DNA from: Linnemannia hyalina
Lineage: Eukaryota > Mortierellomycota > Mortierellomycetes > Mortierellales > Mortierellaceae
Assembly (NCBI GenBank): GCA_019671135.1
Contig: JAHRHY010000014.1
Location: forward strand, 1,548,001 to 1,612,000
Direction of reading: 5' to 3'
DNA length: 64,000 bases
Below are positions 53,034 through 61,403 of this stretch, one piece after another; the first letter of the stretch is position 1; every line of letters begins with the position of its first letter. Below the pieces are notes generated by a model. The model made no database searches. It saw only the letters and a program-made list of their open reading frames with translations, and had not been told where the DNA came from. The position numbers were made by a program, and so were the translations under genes.

Positions 53034-53590
53034 CTTGTGGCAATCTTGATTCGAGAGGGTGGAAATGAGAAGGTTGTCTTTCTGTAGCAAGCTTGCTTAA
53101 TAAGATGATGAAGGAAGGAAGGAAGGAAGGAAGAAGGAATGGATGAAAGATCAGATGCAATGTCTATTAGTAAATGGGAACAACAAAGTGACTGCTTGTA
53201 TAGCTCTTACCTCGAGATGATGGATGCAGGATGATGCAAAAAGACAAGGAGGAGAGACTATGGCTTATAAGTATAATTTGATTGGAGTCGTGGGACCGCA
53301 GCAATAACCCTTATCATCCTGAGTCATATTGGATAGCTTGATACAGGGTGATATTCGACAGCTTCTATAAAAACATATGGAGTTTTCGAAAAAATAAGGC
53401 TTAGACGTGTTATTGTTTCAGGATAACAGGGTCACGGCAAGATTAGAGGATAGCTAAAGGAGACAGGTCTATAGAATATCGAAGCAACGCTTGCCAATAT
53501 TGACTCTGCCTCTCTGTACTGTGAAAGAGACAAAGAGCAATAAGCAGAAGAGACATCATCGCGTCCAGATAAAGGGGCACGGATTTTGAA
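53034..53590. other. Intergenic region with GGAA microsatellite
   Basis: A (GGAA)n tract lies at about 53110-53132 on the + strand. No gene or RNA recognised. The left end of partial block Y lies at about 53590, where similarity to the secreted-protein leader begins without its TATA box. Confidence 0.35.
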
Positions 53591-53666
53591 ACATTATCAG
53601 ACTTCCTTCCTTCCCTCACACACCTTCCTGCTGCATTTTCATACCTTTCTCCTCTCAATTCACGAC

Positions 53667-54009
53667 ATGACAAAGCCTTACACTCTGCTGGCACTGCTAG
53701 CTCCCCTCGCTCTTTACGTTGTGCAAGCACATGTCTACTGTCATAGCTAGGGCGCTAGTCATAGCCATAACTGATTGAGATCAAGTTATGAAGACGAGGA
53801 CAAAACAATGCCTTGGCTTGGGAACAGTTCCTCAATTCAAGAAAATGAACAACAGAAGCGTTGTTGTGTACAGAATCTGGCCTATGAGGGAATGGAGTAA
53901 CAACTGACATAAGTGCTGTGATGTTGCTTCAACCACGTCTACCGGCCCGATGTGCTTTGAAGCAGCTTTGAACCCTTCGACCCTTTCACCCCGTCACCAC
54001 CCTGAATAA
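53667..54009 (+). pseudogene. Small secreted-protein gene, copy 3 (decayed)
   Basis: Signal-peptide exon MTKPYTLLALLAPLALYVVQ-A starts at 53667. The intron donor is mutated (CAGGTG of copies 1 and 2 is CACATG here). Exon 2 begins near 53799 (ATGCCTTGGCTTGGG..) and keeps the frame through ENEQQKRCCVQNLAYEGME, then TAA. The end (CCDVASTTSTGPMCFEAALN) is in another frame. This copy still has the Cys codon that is TGA in copy 1. It lacks the promoter TATA present in copies 1 and 2. Confidence 0.6.
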
Positions 54010-54031
54010 AACCTTACACCCGTGTTATGTA

Positions 54032-54139
54032 CAGCGCCGTTGCAAAAAGAATTTGCCTATTACCTTTTTTTGAGTAAAAAAATGCTCATATTTTACCCAA
54101 AAAAAAAGTAGTAGGCGAATTCTTTTTGCAATGGCGCTG
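54032..54139. mobile_element. 108-bp MITE-like element, Tc1/mariner-type ends, TA duplication
   Basis: Terminal inverted repeats CAGCGCCGTTGCAAAAAGAA and the reverse complement of TTCTTTTTGCAATGGCGCTG face each other (about 30 bp, with one mismatch and a small indel). The element is flanked by TA on both sides (54030-54031 and 54140-54141). There is no coding capacity. The duplicated block at 59600-59640 has the same flanks (cctgaataaaacctta.. and cactgtctct) without the element, an empty site. CAG ends and TA target sites are those of the Tc1/mariner superfamily. Confidence 0.85.
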
Positions 54140-54436
54140 TACACTGTCTCTGACCCACACAACTCCTGATCTACTCTAGAAGGTCTCGTGGACGATAGCA
54201 GAGAAGGATGCCTAGGTCCAACAACTCACCATAACGTGGCACGGGTACTCTTCTGTTCATTCATGGAGTTTCCTACCTGTGGATTGTCGTCTTTGGAACC
54301 ATCCAAAACATCTTTGAGTTTCACTGATAATCCTCTATGTTCGAGATGTTTCATTGGCTCACGCAAAATGATATGAATACCAAAGGTAGAGAGAGTAGAA
54401 AAAAGCGACATGCAGAAGGATCAATGGGCGCATAAA

Positions 54437-54444
54437 TTACGTCA
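54437..54444. promoter_or_regulatory. CRE-like site TTACGTCA in the promoter of the 150-aa gene
   Basis: TTACGTCA (TGACGTAA on the other strand), a bZIP (ATF/CREB-type) binding sequence, overlaps a TATA-like cataaatta. The surrounding about 100 bp are nearly identical in the paralogous promoter (59990-59997). Confidence 0.55.
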
Positions 54445-54533
54445 CCGTAGACACAAACCAACTCTATCAAGACTGCAATTGTCCAATTTGTTTCCTTTCA
54501 CAACCATCAGTCACCATCATCTCTCATTCCAAG

Positions 54534-54657
54534 GTAAGATGAACCTAATGCAGGCCTCATCCGAACTTGCAAAGTCCACACCGATGTTCTTTGGAATGAG
54601 AGGGACCAAGGCTTGTCTTTTCTAGAGAGTGCATTTCTTTTCTGCTTTTTCTTTCAG
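54534..54657 (+). other. Probable 5'-leader intron (or upstream ORF) of the 150-aa gene
   Basis: CCAAG|GTAAGATG..TTTCTTTCAG|AGC has good splice signals, conserved in the paralog at 60087 onward. The same stretch also holds a conserved 28-codon frame, MNLMQASSELAK.., closed by TAG here but open in the paralog, so an upstream ORF is an alternative. Confidence 0.45.
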
Positions 54658-54756
54658 AGCATCGTTCGAGTCCCTGTGTCTTAATACTCTTTCGTGCACT
54701 TGATATCTCAATCATTGTTAGAACGCGTCTTTATTAAGCCATTATACGTCCACGAT

Positions 54757-55209
54757 ATGCCTACAACGAGCGACTTTCAACTACTCGACAACCAGACCAA
54801 TGCTGTCGAGAGCGGGAAAGAGTACTTTCTCAAGCTGACCGATCCTAGCATGGAGCACGATGTCTTGAGTTTCGACTACTGTCTTATTCTCCATGCCTCA
54901 AACGAAAACGAGGAGGCAATAGTGACGTTCGAGTTCATCGATGGCATAACGTATCTAAAGCACAACAACGAGTTTTTGTACATCCACGACAACGGAAGGT
55001 TTCCACAGATAGGGTTGACATGCAACGTTCCCAAAAAGCATGAAAGGCTGCGACTTGTTATATCGGACGACGACAACACATTTCGAATCTCCCTGTGGGA
55101 TCGAGATCTTTTCGCTTACGTAGAATGGATCAAATGCGCTTACGGCGCTTTTTGGTTTGAGGGAAGTAGTAGTGAAGTTGGTGAGAGACTCATCCTTAGC
55201 CCAGTGTAG
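54757..55209 (+). CDS. Orphan protein (150 aa), paralog of the gene at 60316
   Basis: Start ATG at 54757 (MPTTSDFQLLDNQTNAVESG), identical in context to the paralog. No signal peptide. Alternating hydrophobic pattern (YFLKLTDPS, IVTFEFIDGITYLKHNNEFL, RLRLVISDDDNTFRISLWD, LFAYVEWIKCAYGAFWFEG) suggests an all-beta fold such as a beta-trefoil or jelly roll; this is inference. Both copies keep full frames with mostly conservative changes. The promoter has a conserved CRE-like site and TATA, and the leader probably an intron. Family not recognised. Confidence 0.65.
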   Translation: MPTTSDFQLLDNQTNAVESGKEYFLKLTDPSMEHDVLSFDYCLILHASNENEEAIVTFEFIDGITYLKHNNEFLYIHDNGRFPQIGLTCNVPKKHERLRLVISDDDNTFRISLWDRDLFAYVEWIKCAYGAFWFEGSSSEVGERLILSPV

Positions 55210-55800
55210 CAAGAAGTTAGTTTTCAAAAGAAACACATCAACATATCATATCGAGTCGAGTAGCCGTTGTTATTTTGAGTCGCTAAGATTATTAGAAGTC
55301 TTTTTGAAGGACAGATTTGTTCGAAGAAACTACATTTTCATCTTGCGCAAGGGGTCGATGACATGAAACTGGGTTGAGGCAGACAAGTGTTTATAGCGAC
55401 GTTGCTTTTTGATCTCTCGATGTCGGCTCGTTCAAACCTAGCTTCATTATAATTCCAGGTCACAGTGTAGATGCTTTGTGCATTTGTCAAAGCAGACATA
55501 TATTTCCCACTGTACACCCATGCAACGTATTTTCTTTGCATCCTTGTTCCATGTGGATTGTGTAAAAGCACGTCGAATCAGTCTTGATTTCGACAGGAAC
55601 AATGCGGTCAATAATATGAGTTTTAAAAGTATACATGTGATCAAAAGTCAGAGAAGAGAAGAACGGCCAATCGAAATATCGTTCACGTCTAGATTAACCC
55701 ACCGCTTGAAAGGACATTGCTGTCAAAGACGTAGTACGTCGGCTGCATTAGTGAGCTATATTTCTCCCTTCCGAGATGCGAACCTCTTGATCGATGTGAC
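55210..55800. other. Intergenic region
   Basis: 3' sequence shared with 60772-60880 up to about 55340, then unique sequence without a recognisable gene. Confidence 0.3.
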
Positions 55801-55835
55801 CAGACTTGACGCGATGTACGGTGCATGTTAAGATA

Positions 55836-57400
55836 CCTACCTTGGCTTCAGTCAGAAGGCCCATGCCCAACTGTAGTGCAGTGATATCGAGTCGGTTTTG
55901 TGGTAGCTTGAATCGTCCAAGGCTCATCGGAATGGAAGTGTTTTTACCGCTTCCGACTCCGTCTGCTGCTGCTGAGGTCTTCCTTCCAAGGATATCGATC
56001 CTGTGCATCGACTGGCTGACAGCATAGTGTGTGATCTGGGGCTCTCCCTCAATCCTGCTCACCAGCTCGTTCAAGTTCTCAGGGGATAGATGACAGAAAG
56101 AACTTCAAATATGTCTACTATGTATCAAATGTATCAAAAGGAATAAAGGAGAAAAAAAAGCGTAAATAATACGAAGGTAAAAAAGGAAAAAAGAAAAATA
56201 ACAAAGATGACAGACCTTTTGGTAGACGTATCCGTTTTTGGGTCCCCATCCATGGACTTTGTTTTCGGAACGGACACCGCTGACGGGGGGCTGGGAGCTC
56301 ATGGTGAGGTATCCAGGCTCGTTGAAACGAGCAAGCTGACCGTTGATCGCCTCGGTCCCGGGTTACAACGAGCTCTCATCACTCCATGGGATGGATCGAA
56401 TCTCGTCATGGCAGTACTTTGCAAAGAGAGAAGAGAGATACAACATCATGGGGCCTCGAGGGACGATCCCACGATTCCGATGCCTCTTTGGCCGCAACCT
56501 CAAGCGAGGTACCCAACAGTGACCATCGAGCTCTCCAAAGGCGGGCGAACGTTGGAGAACTCGTCCCAGGTCTCGGCTCTAGAGACATAGGACTAGATCA
56601 TAATCTTCCAGAAGATGGGACGCACATTCTTCTCGCGCTTCTCTGATAGCGAACGGTTCCAGGGCAAAGGACGAGTGCTTGTGCGGGGAGCGACAAAGTC
56701 AAATCCTTCGAGGATCAGGCAGGTTGGTTTTTCAAAGTTCAGGATGTAAACGTGGAGTCCGCTGATACCTCCTGCCTGCATACCCTTGTACATCTCGACC
56801 GCCAGTTTGACTCCAAAGTCCTTCACCGCCTGGTCGTCCTCCTGATGGATGCCGTTAATCAATATGCATCAGCGAGTGACAGGTGTGAGTCTCAGTAAGA
56901 GAATTCATTAGTATTTTTCAATAGTCTCATTTATATCTTTTTATCCTCGTTGTGAATAGTACGCTTTCTTGCCCTTCTCCTTCTCTTATTTTCCTTTATC
57001 TTCCCTTGGTGAGTCTAGAGTTTGGTGTGTGGTTCTTTCCAAGTGAACAGCCATGCTTCTGTTTTCCCATTGTCTGAAACCGAAATGGTCAAATAAATAA
57101 AAGGCAAACGAAGATCACCTAGATAAGAAAGTGTTGTTACTTTGAAGGGTTCAAGTGCGTTCTTGATGCGCTCGAGAACAAAGGCATTGCAGCGACTGGT
57201 CATACGGCCGAAACCGCCGAAGCTCTCGATGGGCATGATATTTGGAATGGTGGGAACGGCGATACCGCGGGTGCGACACTCTTTGATCCAGTCCAGGAAC
57301 AAGACCATGCCATAGAAAAGCTGGGTCACAATGAAATCTGCGCCTTGGTCGACCTTGTACTTGAGCCACTTGAAATCTCTCCCGGTCAGTTGAATCCAGA
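55836..57400 (-). pseudogene. Methylenetetrahydrofolate reductase, decayed fragment
   Basis: Minus strand, in order: GRDFKWLKYKVDQGADFIVT and VPTIPNIMPIESFGGFGRMT (57391-57190), the conserved reductase barrel segment, ending ERIKNALEPFK with GTAAC donor at 57140. Then after CATCAG at about 56848: QAVKDFGVKLAVEMYKGMQA, GLHVYILNFEKPTCLILEG and RPIFW. Next, in other frames, ETWDEFSN and PAFGELDGH (about 56560), then GYLTMSSQPPVSG and VHGWGPKNGYVYQK with a GTCTGT intron start (56214). PENLNELVSRIEGEPQITHY follows at about 56070. The order is that of the eukaryotic MTHFR catalytic and C-terminal domains, but the N-terminus is missing and frameshifts and an inserted stretch break it. The following HRIDILGRKTSAAADG.. 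to about 55836 is not recognised as MTHFR. Confidence 0.85.
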
Positions 57401-57810
57401 TGTCGCTCTGTGTTTGCGCCTCCATCGCTATCGCATGTAAGTCGTCATTTATGCCGGTCTTGTAAACAGTATTCGTCCAAAGTTGCAGCAACATTATTGC
57501 ACCACCTCGTCCAATCCTCCCAAGGCAGAGAGGTCGTCTGTTAGAACTGATCGTTCTATACAGGTATATCGAGACAAGAAAACGGAAACAAGGGTATGTA
57601 GAAAGAGAGCAATTTATTGAAGGGACACTGAAAGCGATACTGAAGATGGTACTGAGCAAAGTGGTGAACTACTGAAGGGGAAGAGAGGGGATTTCATAGA
57701 GGTTGGCGTATGATGGGATGAATTCTTGAGTGTCGCATAGACATAAGGGTCTTGAGTGTCACGTATGCATAAGGAGACTCTGACATCGTCCATAGATGCT
57801 AGAATCACGA

Positions 57811-58317
57811 TCACGCATCGCTGCCATCAGCATCCTGCTCCACAGCAAAGCCGAACGTGTCACAGTCTCCGTCATCGATTCTTTCATCTGTCCCCAAAGA
57901 CCAAGTCGTGTGTAGTTGCACACGGTACTGAGATGTGGAGCCGATGGCCCAGAACCCAGGCACAACATCCGGCTTGCGGCCTGTATACTTCTCAAACGCG
58001 CTGACCAAGATCTCTCGGGTGCCTGCTGGCATAAACGCATCCAAGTGCTTCATGCTCTTGCACGAAGCCTGGTATCGTGGGATAGTGTATGGGCCAATGG
58101 CATATACCGTTGAGAAGAGCAGCTCCGTATCCGCAAGGCAGATAATCGCACCATGATACTCATTGTAGAGCTCCTCTTCGGGCTCCCTTTCATAGTGCTC
58201 GTGCATAAAAGTCATCAGCTTGAAACCCGGCAGATTAAACGGCTGTTGCAGCGCTTCTTTGGGAACAGGAATCGCGGCAGCCGTCATGCTACCAAATTCA
58301 TACCAGTGGTGTACCAT
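57811..58317 (-). CDS. Orphan protein (168 aa), paralog of the gene at 34732
   Basis: Starts MVHHWYEFGSMTAAAIPVPK at 58317. One residue longer than its paralog (a YEREPEEELYNEYH stretch against YDNKLKEDYNEYH). All conserved blocks (PFNLPGFKLMTFMHEHY, AIICLADTELLFS, GRKPDVVPGFW, SLGTDERI) are kept. No signal peptide or membrane segment. Divergently arranged with the secreted-protein copy at 59265. Function unknown. Confidence 0.65.
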   Translation of the reverse strand: MVHHWYEFGSMTAAAIPVPKEALQQPFNLPGFKLMTFMHEHYEREPEEELYNEYHGAIICLADTELLFSTVYAIGPYTIPRYQASCKSMKHLDAFMPAGTREILVSAFEKYTGRKPDVVPGFWAIGSTSQYRVQLHTTWSLGTDERIDDGDCDTFGFAVEQDADGSDA

Positions 58318-59264
58318 AGCGTAAGTCAAACAAGAAAAGGTCAGAAGAGTGGTGCCGGAGGCGAGCGCAATAAAAGGGAAGACAAGTAGCGGGTGGGTGC
58401 GGTGAGAGATGAAAAAGAAGCTTTGGTGACAGAGGATGATATGGATGAAGGGAGGATGAAGAAGGGAAGAAGGAAGGAAGGGAAGAAGGGAAGAAGAGAA
58501 GGGCGGTTAAGGGAGAAAAAAGGAGAGAGCAGAGGGAGAGAGAGAGGGCGGATGGATTATATATGCATGAGCGAAAATGCAGGACGGTGTCCACAGCGGC
58601 GCTGAGAGCGTCAGTCTCAACGGACATCCTTCAATATTCCCTTGATGTATCTGCACTTCCATGGACAGAGCTGACAAGGGTCGTCATGAAAACTGAGAAC
58701 AAAAGAAATCAACAAAGTCACATGGATACGTGTGGATGTGATAGCGTGAAAGACAGACAATAGGGCATCGGCTGGAAAGAGACAGAGACAATAGAAATGA
58801 TGGAGGGGCGTAGGAGTGCGCAGTCATGAAGACAGTGGCAAATGACAGCGATGACGGAAGAAATAGGGAGCGAGACAGCGGCAAGCGCGGGAGCGGGAAG
58901 ACGTGAAGACTGAACTGAGCTTGAGACAAAAGGGTAGGGAAAAGAAGCTGAGAATGGATGCGTTGAGGACAAATGGCAAGCGTGGGAAAGTCAACTCCTT
59001 CACAAGATGAGCTTCTCACGTCCCACCGCTTTTGTGATCAGCTTTTTGTTCCTCCCTGTTATCCTCTTACCAGGCATCCTGTCTTTACTCGCGTGTTACT
59101 TCTGGCACCTTTACCCAATGACTATAAGCTAGTAAGCCACCACAGGAAACCTTGCCGATCCACACATATAAAGCCCCTCTCTTGCCTGCATTGCGACGTC
59201 CTTCCTTTCCACACACACTTTCCTGCAGCATTTTCATACTCTTCTCCCTCTCTCAATTCACAAC

Positions 59265-59576
59265 ATGACAAAGCCTTACACTTTGCTGGCACTGCTAACT
59301 CCTCTCACTCTTTATGTTGTGCAAGCAGGTGTCTACTATTATAGCTAGGGTGTAAGTCATAGCTATAACTGACCGGAATAAGTTATGAAGACGGAGACAA
59401 AATAATCCCTTGGCTTGAGAACAGTTCCTCAATTCAAGAAAATGAACAACAAAAGCGTTGTTCTGTACAGCATCTGGCCTAAGAGGGAATGGAGTAACAA
59501 CTGACACAAGTGCTGTGATGATGCTTCAATCACGTCTACCGGCCCGATGTGCTTTGAAGCGGCTTTGAGCGCTTGA
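59265..59576 (+). pseudogene. Small secreted-protein gene, copy 2 (decayed)
   Basis: Signal-peptide exon MTKPYTLLALLTPLTLYVVQ-A at 59265, with the GTGTCT donor and a GACGGAG acceptor intact. Exon 2 (PWLENSSSIQENEQQKRCSV) runs into TAA after VQHLA, and the conserved end (CCDDASITSTGPMCFEAALS) is out of frame. The TATA box (CATATAAAGC, about 59166) is better than in copy 1. Possibly transcribed but not able to make the full protein. Confidence 0.6.
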
Positions 59577-59989
59577 ATCCTTACATCACCACCCTGAATA
59601 AAACCTTAAGCCCGTTTAATTTTCACTGTCTCTCACCCCACACAACTCCTAATCTGCTCTAGAAGGCCTCATGGACAATAGAAGAGAAGGATGCTGAAAT
59701 AAAGAGCGCAACCCTTGGTGGGTTGATTTAATTCCAGATTTGTGGTCTAGATCCAACAACTCACCATAGTGTGGCAGGGGTACTCTTCTGTTTATTCATG
59801 GAGTTTCCTACTCTGGATTATTGTCTTTGGAACTATCCACAAACATCTTTGCGTTTCATTGATAACCTTATATATGTTCGAGATGTTTCACTGGCTCACG
59901 TAAAAGGAATTCAGGTCAAAGATGGAGAGTATAGAAAAAAGTGACAGAGTAGAAAGCAGTAAAAATTGAAGTATCTATGGGCGCATAAA

Positions 59990-59997
59990 TTACGTCA
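59990..59997. promoter_or_regulatory. CRE-like site TTACGTCA in the promoter of the 151-aa gene
   Basis: Same sequence and flanks as at 54437-54444, overlapping a TATA-like cataaatta. Confidence 0.55.
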
Positions 59998-60315
59998 CCG
60001 TAGACACAAACCAACTCTATCAAGACTGCAATTGTCCAATTTGTTTCCTTTCACAACCATCAGTCACCATCATCTCTCATTCCAAGGTAAGATGAAACTA
60101 ATGCAGGCCTCATCCGAACTTGCAACGTTCACCCCGATGTTCTTTGGAATGAGAGGGAGCAAGGCTTGTCTTTTCTGGAGAGCGCACTTTCTTTTTTTTT
60201 TTTTGCTGTTTCCTTTCAGAGCATCATTCGAGTCCTTGTGTCTTAATACTCTTTCGTGCACTTGATATTTGCACATTGTAAAACGCGTCTTTTTAAGCCA
60301 TTATACGTCCACGAT

Positions 60316-60771
60316 ATGCCTACAACGAGCGACTTTCAACTACTCGACAACCAGACCGATGCCGTCGAGAGCGGGAAAGAGTACTTTCTCAAGCTGGCCG
60401 ATCCTAGCTTGACGCACGATGTCTTGAGTTTCCAATACAGTCGTGTTCTCCATGGCACAGCCGACCGCGAGGACCCGATAGTGACGTGCGAGTTCATCGA
60501 TGGCATAACGTATCTAAAGTACCAAAACGAGTTTTTGTACGTCATCGACAACGAAAATATGGCAGAGATTGGGTTGACGGCGGATGTTCCCAAAAAGCAT
60601 CAAAGACTGCGACTGGTTGTATCGGACGAGGACAACACATTTCAACTCTCCATGTGGGATCGAAATCTTTTCGCTTACTTGGAATGGATCAAATGCGCTT
60701 ACGCCGCTTTTTGGTTTGAGAGAAGCAGTGGTGAAGTGGCCGGTACGAGAGTCATCCTTAGTCCAGTGTAG
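60316..60771 (+). CDS. Orphan protein (151 aa), paralog of the gene at 54757
   Basis: Start ATG at 60316 (MPTTSDFQLLDNQTDAVESG). Aligns end to end with the 150-aa protein, with one extra residue near the C-terminus (VAGTRVILSPV against VGERLILSPV). Predicted beta-rich (IVTCEFIDGITYLKYQNEFL, RLRLVVSDEDNTFQLSMWD). No signal peptide. The intact frames of both copies contrast with the decay of the neighbouring secreted-protein copies. Confidence 0.65.
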   Translation: MPTTSDFQLLDNQTDAVESGKEYFLKLADPSLTHDVLSFQYSRVLHGTADREDPIVTCEFIDGITYLKYQNEFLYVIDNENMAEIGLTADVPKKHQRLRLVVSDEDNTFQLSMWDRNLFAYLEWIKCAYAAFWFERSSGEVAGTRVILSPV

Positions 60772-60880
60772 CAAAGAAGTCTTCAAAAGAAACACATCAA
60801 CACATCATATCGTGGTCGAGTAGCCGTTGGTTGTTTGATTCGTTGAGATTACTAAAAACCTTTTTGAAGGGCATTGTTCA

Positions 60881-61403
60881 AAGAAACTACATCTTCCTTC
60901 CTGCGCAGCCTAAAATTAAGGAGTCGATGATATGAAACTGGCTTGTGGCTAGACAAAAAGCAAGCGGCCGGGCTTTCCCTTAAGCTAGGCGAACCAAGCG
61001 TTTAGTACCTTGCCTGTCAAACAAGCGGTTAGTGCTTTGCCTGTTAATCAAGCGGTGGTATTGTTGATGCTTTGTTTATGCAACGCCCCAAGACACGCCC
61101 GAATCTATGTGAGACCTGCGTCCTTATGCTACTCAGTTCTTGCTCTACTCTTTTAAGCATCATTCCCGCCCAGGAGCACCTTGTTGCAGGTGAGATGGCT
61201 GGACGATAAGCATAAAGAAAAACTCCTGAATAGACCAAGGTCTTGCATCATCATTGAGTTGTTGTTGTTACAAGGCTTCGACTTTTGATTATTTTACACA
61301 TATGGGTCAGCAGGCTAGTCAATCCCGCTCTCATTTTCCTCCGCCTCTCTGCCAGTTCACCAGCTGCACCGCACTGGACTTAAACTGGCCAGTCAGTCGA
61401 AAC
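60881..61403. other. Intergenic region with short local repeats
   Basis: aagcggttagtgctttgcctgt-like units recur near 60990, 61020 and 61050. No gene recognised. Confidence 0.35.

Larger units (their letters stand above)
57411..59600. repeat. Segmental duplication X, copy 2 (partner 34318-36480)
   Basis: Same gene order and orientation as copy 1. The left breakpoint lies exactly against the MTHFR fragment (agatg|tcgctctgt). On the right it runs on without a break into block Y. Confidence 0.85.
59215..60880. repeat. Segmental duplication Y, complete copy (partner 53590-55350)
   Basis: Matches 53590-55350 in the same orientation: secreted-protein gene, about 0.7 kb spacer, promoter with CRE-like site, leader and 150/151-aa gene. 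The spacer lacks the MITE found in the partner and has about 40 bp extra near 59700. Confidence 0.85.

Noticed and set aside
56207..56590. 127-aa plus-strand ORF
   Set aside because: Antisense shadow of the MTHFR fragment; the minus strand holds the recognisable protein.
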